Source: Bacteroidota bacterium (GTDB taxonomy: Bacteria > Bacteroidota > Kryptoniia > Kryptoniales > JAKASW01). Taken from it: a stretch of 5,826 nucleotides of DNA. Location of the stretch: positions 1 to 5,826 of the forward strand of contig JAJYOS010000454.1 in the NCBI GenBank assembly GCA_021796055.1. Reading direction: 5' to 3'. The position numbers were made by a program, and so were the translations under genes. Shown in pieces: positions 5,020 to 5,826 of this stretch; the first letter of the stretch is position 1, and every line of letters begins with the position of its first letter. A model generated the notes under the pieces. It had not been told where the DNA came from. It did no database searches and was given only the letters and a program-made list of their open reading frames with translations.

Positions 5020-5826
5020 TTACTCTCCGACCCTTGATAATTCGATGAAGTCACGATAACGCCCCAGTATTTCTATGTCAGATAATTCCTTCAGTCCCTC
5101 TATTCCGAACTTGGTGACTGAAAATGATGCCATCACGCTCCCGTATATTACCGCGCGCTTAAGGTTCTCGTCCGAGAGGTCTTCCGTACGCGCCAGGTGT
5201 CCGACGAAACCGCCGGCAAATGCGTCGCCCGCGCCGGTCGGATCGTAGATGAACTCGAGCGGAAAGGCAGGAGCCGAAAAGATTGTGTCGCCTGTAAAGA
5301 GAAGCGCCCCGTGTTCACCCTTCTTTATGATCACGATACGGGGGCCGAGATTCATTATCTTCTTCGCCGCCTTGACGAGGTTGGGTTCCGATGAAAGGAG
5401 CCGCGCCTCGGAATCGTTGACGATGATAACGTCGACTTTCTTCAATGTCTTGAGGAGCTCTTCGTGCTTTCCTTCTATCCAGAAATTCATCGTGTCGCAG
5501 ATGACCAGTTCCGGCTTCTGTTCCATCGACTCTATGACACGCCTCTGCAGGACCGGATCTATATTGCCGAGAAGGATATACCTGCTTTTCCTGTACGACG
5601 CCGGGAGGACGGGATCGAACTTTTCGAACACGTTCAGCTGCGTGTCGAGAGTGTCGCGCTGGTTCAGATCGTAATGATAGCGTCCGCTCCAGTGAAATGT
5701 CTTTCCCCCCTCAATCGTCTGGAGACCTGCAAGGTCTATTCCGCGCGACTCGAGGAACTCGATTTCCGATTTTGGAAAATCGCTTCCGACCACTCCGACA
5801 AGACGGATCGGAGCCGTGAAATAGGA
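5020..5826 (-). CDS. PfkB-family sugar/nucleoside kinase (N-terminus outside window)
   Basis: A cytoplasmic ATP-dependent kinase of the ribokinase/PfkB superfamily. The frame is open to the window edge and reads SYFTAPIRLVGVVGSDFP there, the usual N-terminal pattern after the GG-ATYF region. About 35-45 residues are therefore missing, and the internal GTG at 5793 is not the start. Visible marks are the substrate-lid segment with FHWSGRYHYDLNQRDTLDTQLNVF, CDTMNFWIEGK, VIIVNDSEARLL, VIIKKGEHGALLF, and the catalytic signature DPTGAGDAFAGGF at about 5206-5244, whose Asp in GAGD is the general base. It ends with TAA 22 bases before the mtnA ATG. Adjacency to mtnA suggests a role in recycling 5'-methylthioadenosine or 5'-deoxyadenosine products, perhaps as a kinase for methylthioribose, a related sugar, or adenosine. 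The substrate is inference; the family assignment is firm. Confidence 0.9.
   Translation of the reverse strand, partial: SYFTAPIRLVGVVGSDFPKSEIEFLESRGIDLAGLQTIEGGKTFHWSGRYHYDLNQRDTLDTQLNVFEKFDPVLPASYRKSRYILLGNIDPVLQRRVIESMEQKPELVICDTMNFWIEGKHEELLKTLKKVDVIIVNDSEARLLSSEPNLVKAAKKIMNLGPRIVIIKKGEHGALLFTGDTIFSAPAFPLEFIYDPTGAGDAFAGGFVGHLARTEDLSDENLKRAVIYGSVMASFSVTKFGIEGLKELSDIEILGRYRDFIELSRVGE

Noticed and set aside
4086..5048. Long plus-strand ORFs of 161 and 150 codons opposite mtnA
   Set aside because: They lie wholly antisense to a well-matched mtnA, have no recognisable motif or good ribosome binding site, and are Arg-rich shadows of a GC-rich gene.
5052..5054. GTG at 5054 as the mtnA start
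   Set aside because: It adds 19 residues without family similarity and overlaps the kinase by 35 bases. It is kept as an alternative but ranked below the ATG at 4997.
1..5826. tRNA, rRNA, CRISPR array, insertion sequence or phage attachment site
   Set aside because: No cloverleaf-like pattern, regularly spaced direct repeats, transposase-like coding sequence or terminal inverted repeats were seen.

Overview
The window reads as a piece of a chromosome from the Bacteroidota/Ignavibacteriota/Chlorobiota side of the FCB group. Three things point there. The leftmost gene carries a type IX secretion (T9SS) type A sorting domain with the motif YNNFPNPFNPSTKI. All three recognisable signal peptides are followed by glutamine at the predicted mature N-terminus, as in the 'Q-rule' of Bacteroidetes signal peptidase I substrates. 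The intergenic DNA holds purine-rich degenerate heptamer repeats. The exact taxon is inference. Every gene I can support lies on the minus strand, so transcription runs from high to low coordinates.

Right part (3936-5826): a two-gene cytoplasmic metabolic unit. A PfkB-family sugar/nucleoside kinase, missing its N-terminus at the window edge, is followed closely by mtnA, methylthioribose-1-phosphate isomerase of methionine salvage. The pairing suggests the kinase acts on a related thio- or deoxyribose or nucleoside, but its substrate cannot be read from the sequence. A GC-rich hairpin lies just after mtnA.

Gap (3680-3935, 256 bases): it holds the hairpin, a four-unit heptamer repeat, three AGGATC direct repeats, and a good sigma70-like promoter (TTGACA, 17 bases, TAATCT). 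The promoter points into the left-hand operon about 25 bases before its first ATG.

Left part (1-3670): an apparent operon for secreted proteins. Its first gene is a large (about 643-residue) secreted protein with Ig-like regions and a C-terminal M15-like zinc peptidase fold. It is broken by one in-frame TAG and one +1 frameshift, so it now reads as three consecutive ORFs. Next is a 351-residue secreted protein of unknown function with a C-terminal helical/coiled-coil part. Its ribosome binding site contains the previous stop codon, and its own stop codon lies inside a heptamer repeat array. Last is a small T9SS cargo protein with a GTG start that runs off the left edge. The three products probably act together at the cell surface or outside the cell; the peptidase-like domain hints at cell-wall or peptide hydrolysis, but this is inference.

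I saw no RNA genes, CRISPR arrays, insertion sequences or attachment sites. The most interesting observations are the doubly broken peptidase-like gene, the heptamer repeat that reaches into a coding sequence, the kinase-mtnA pairing, and an all-secreted operon whose products obey the Q-rule.
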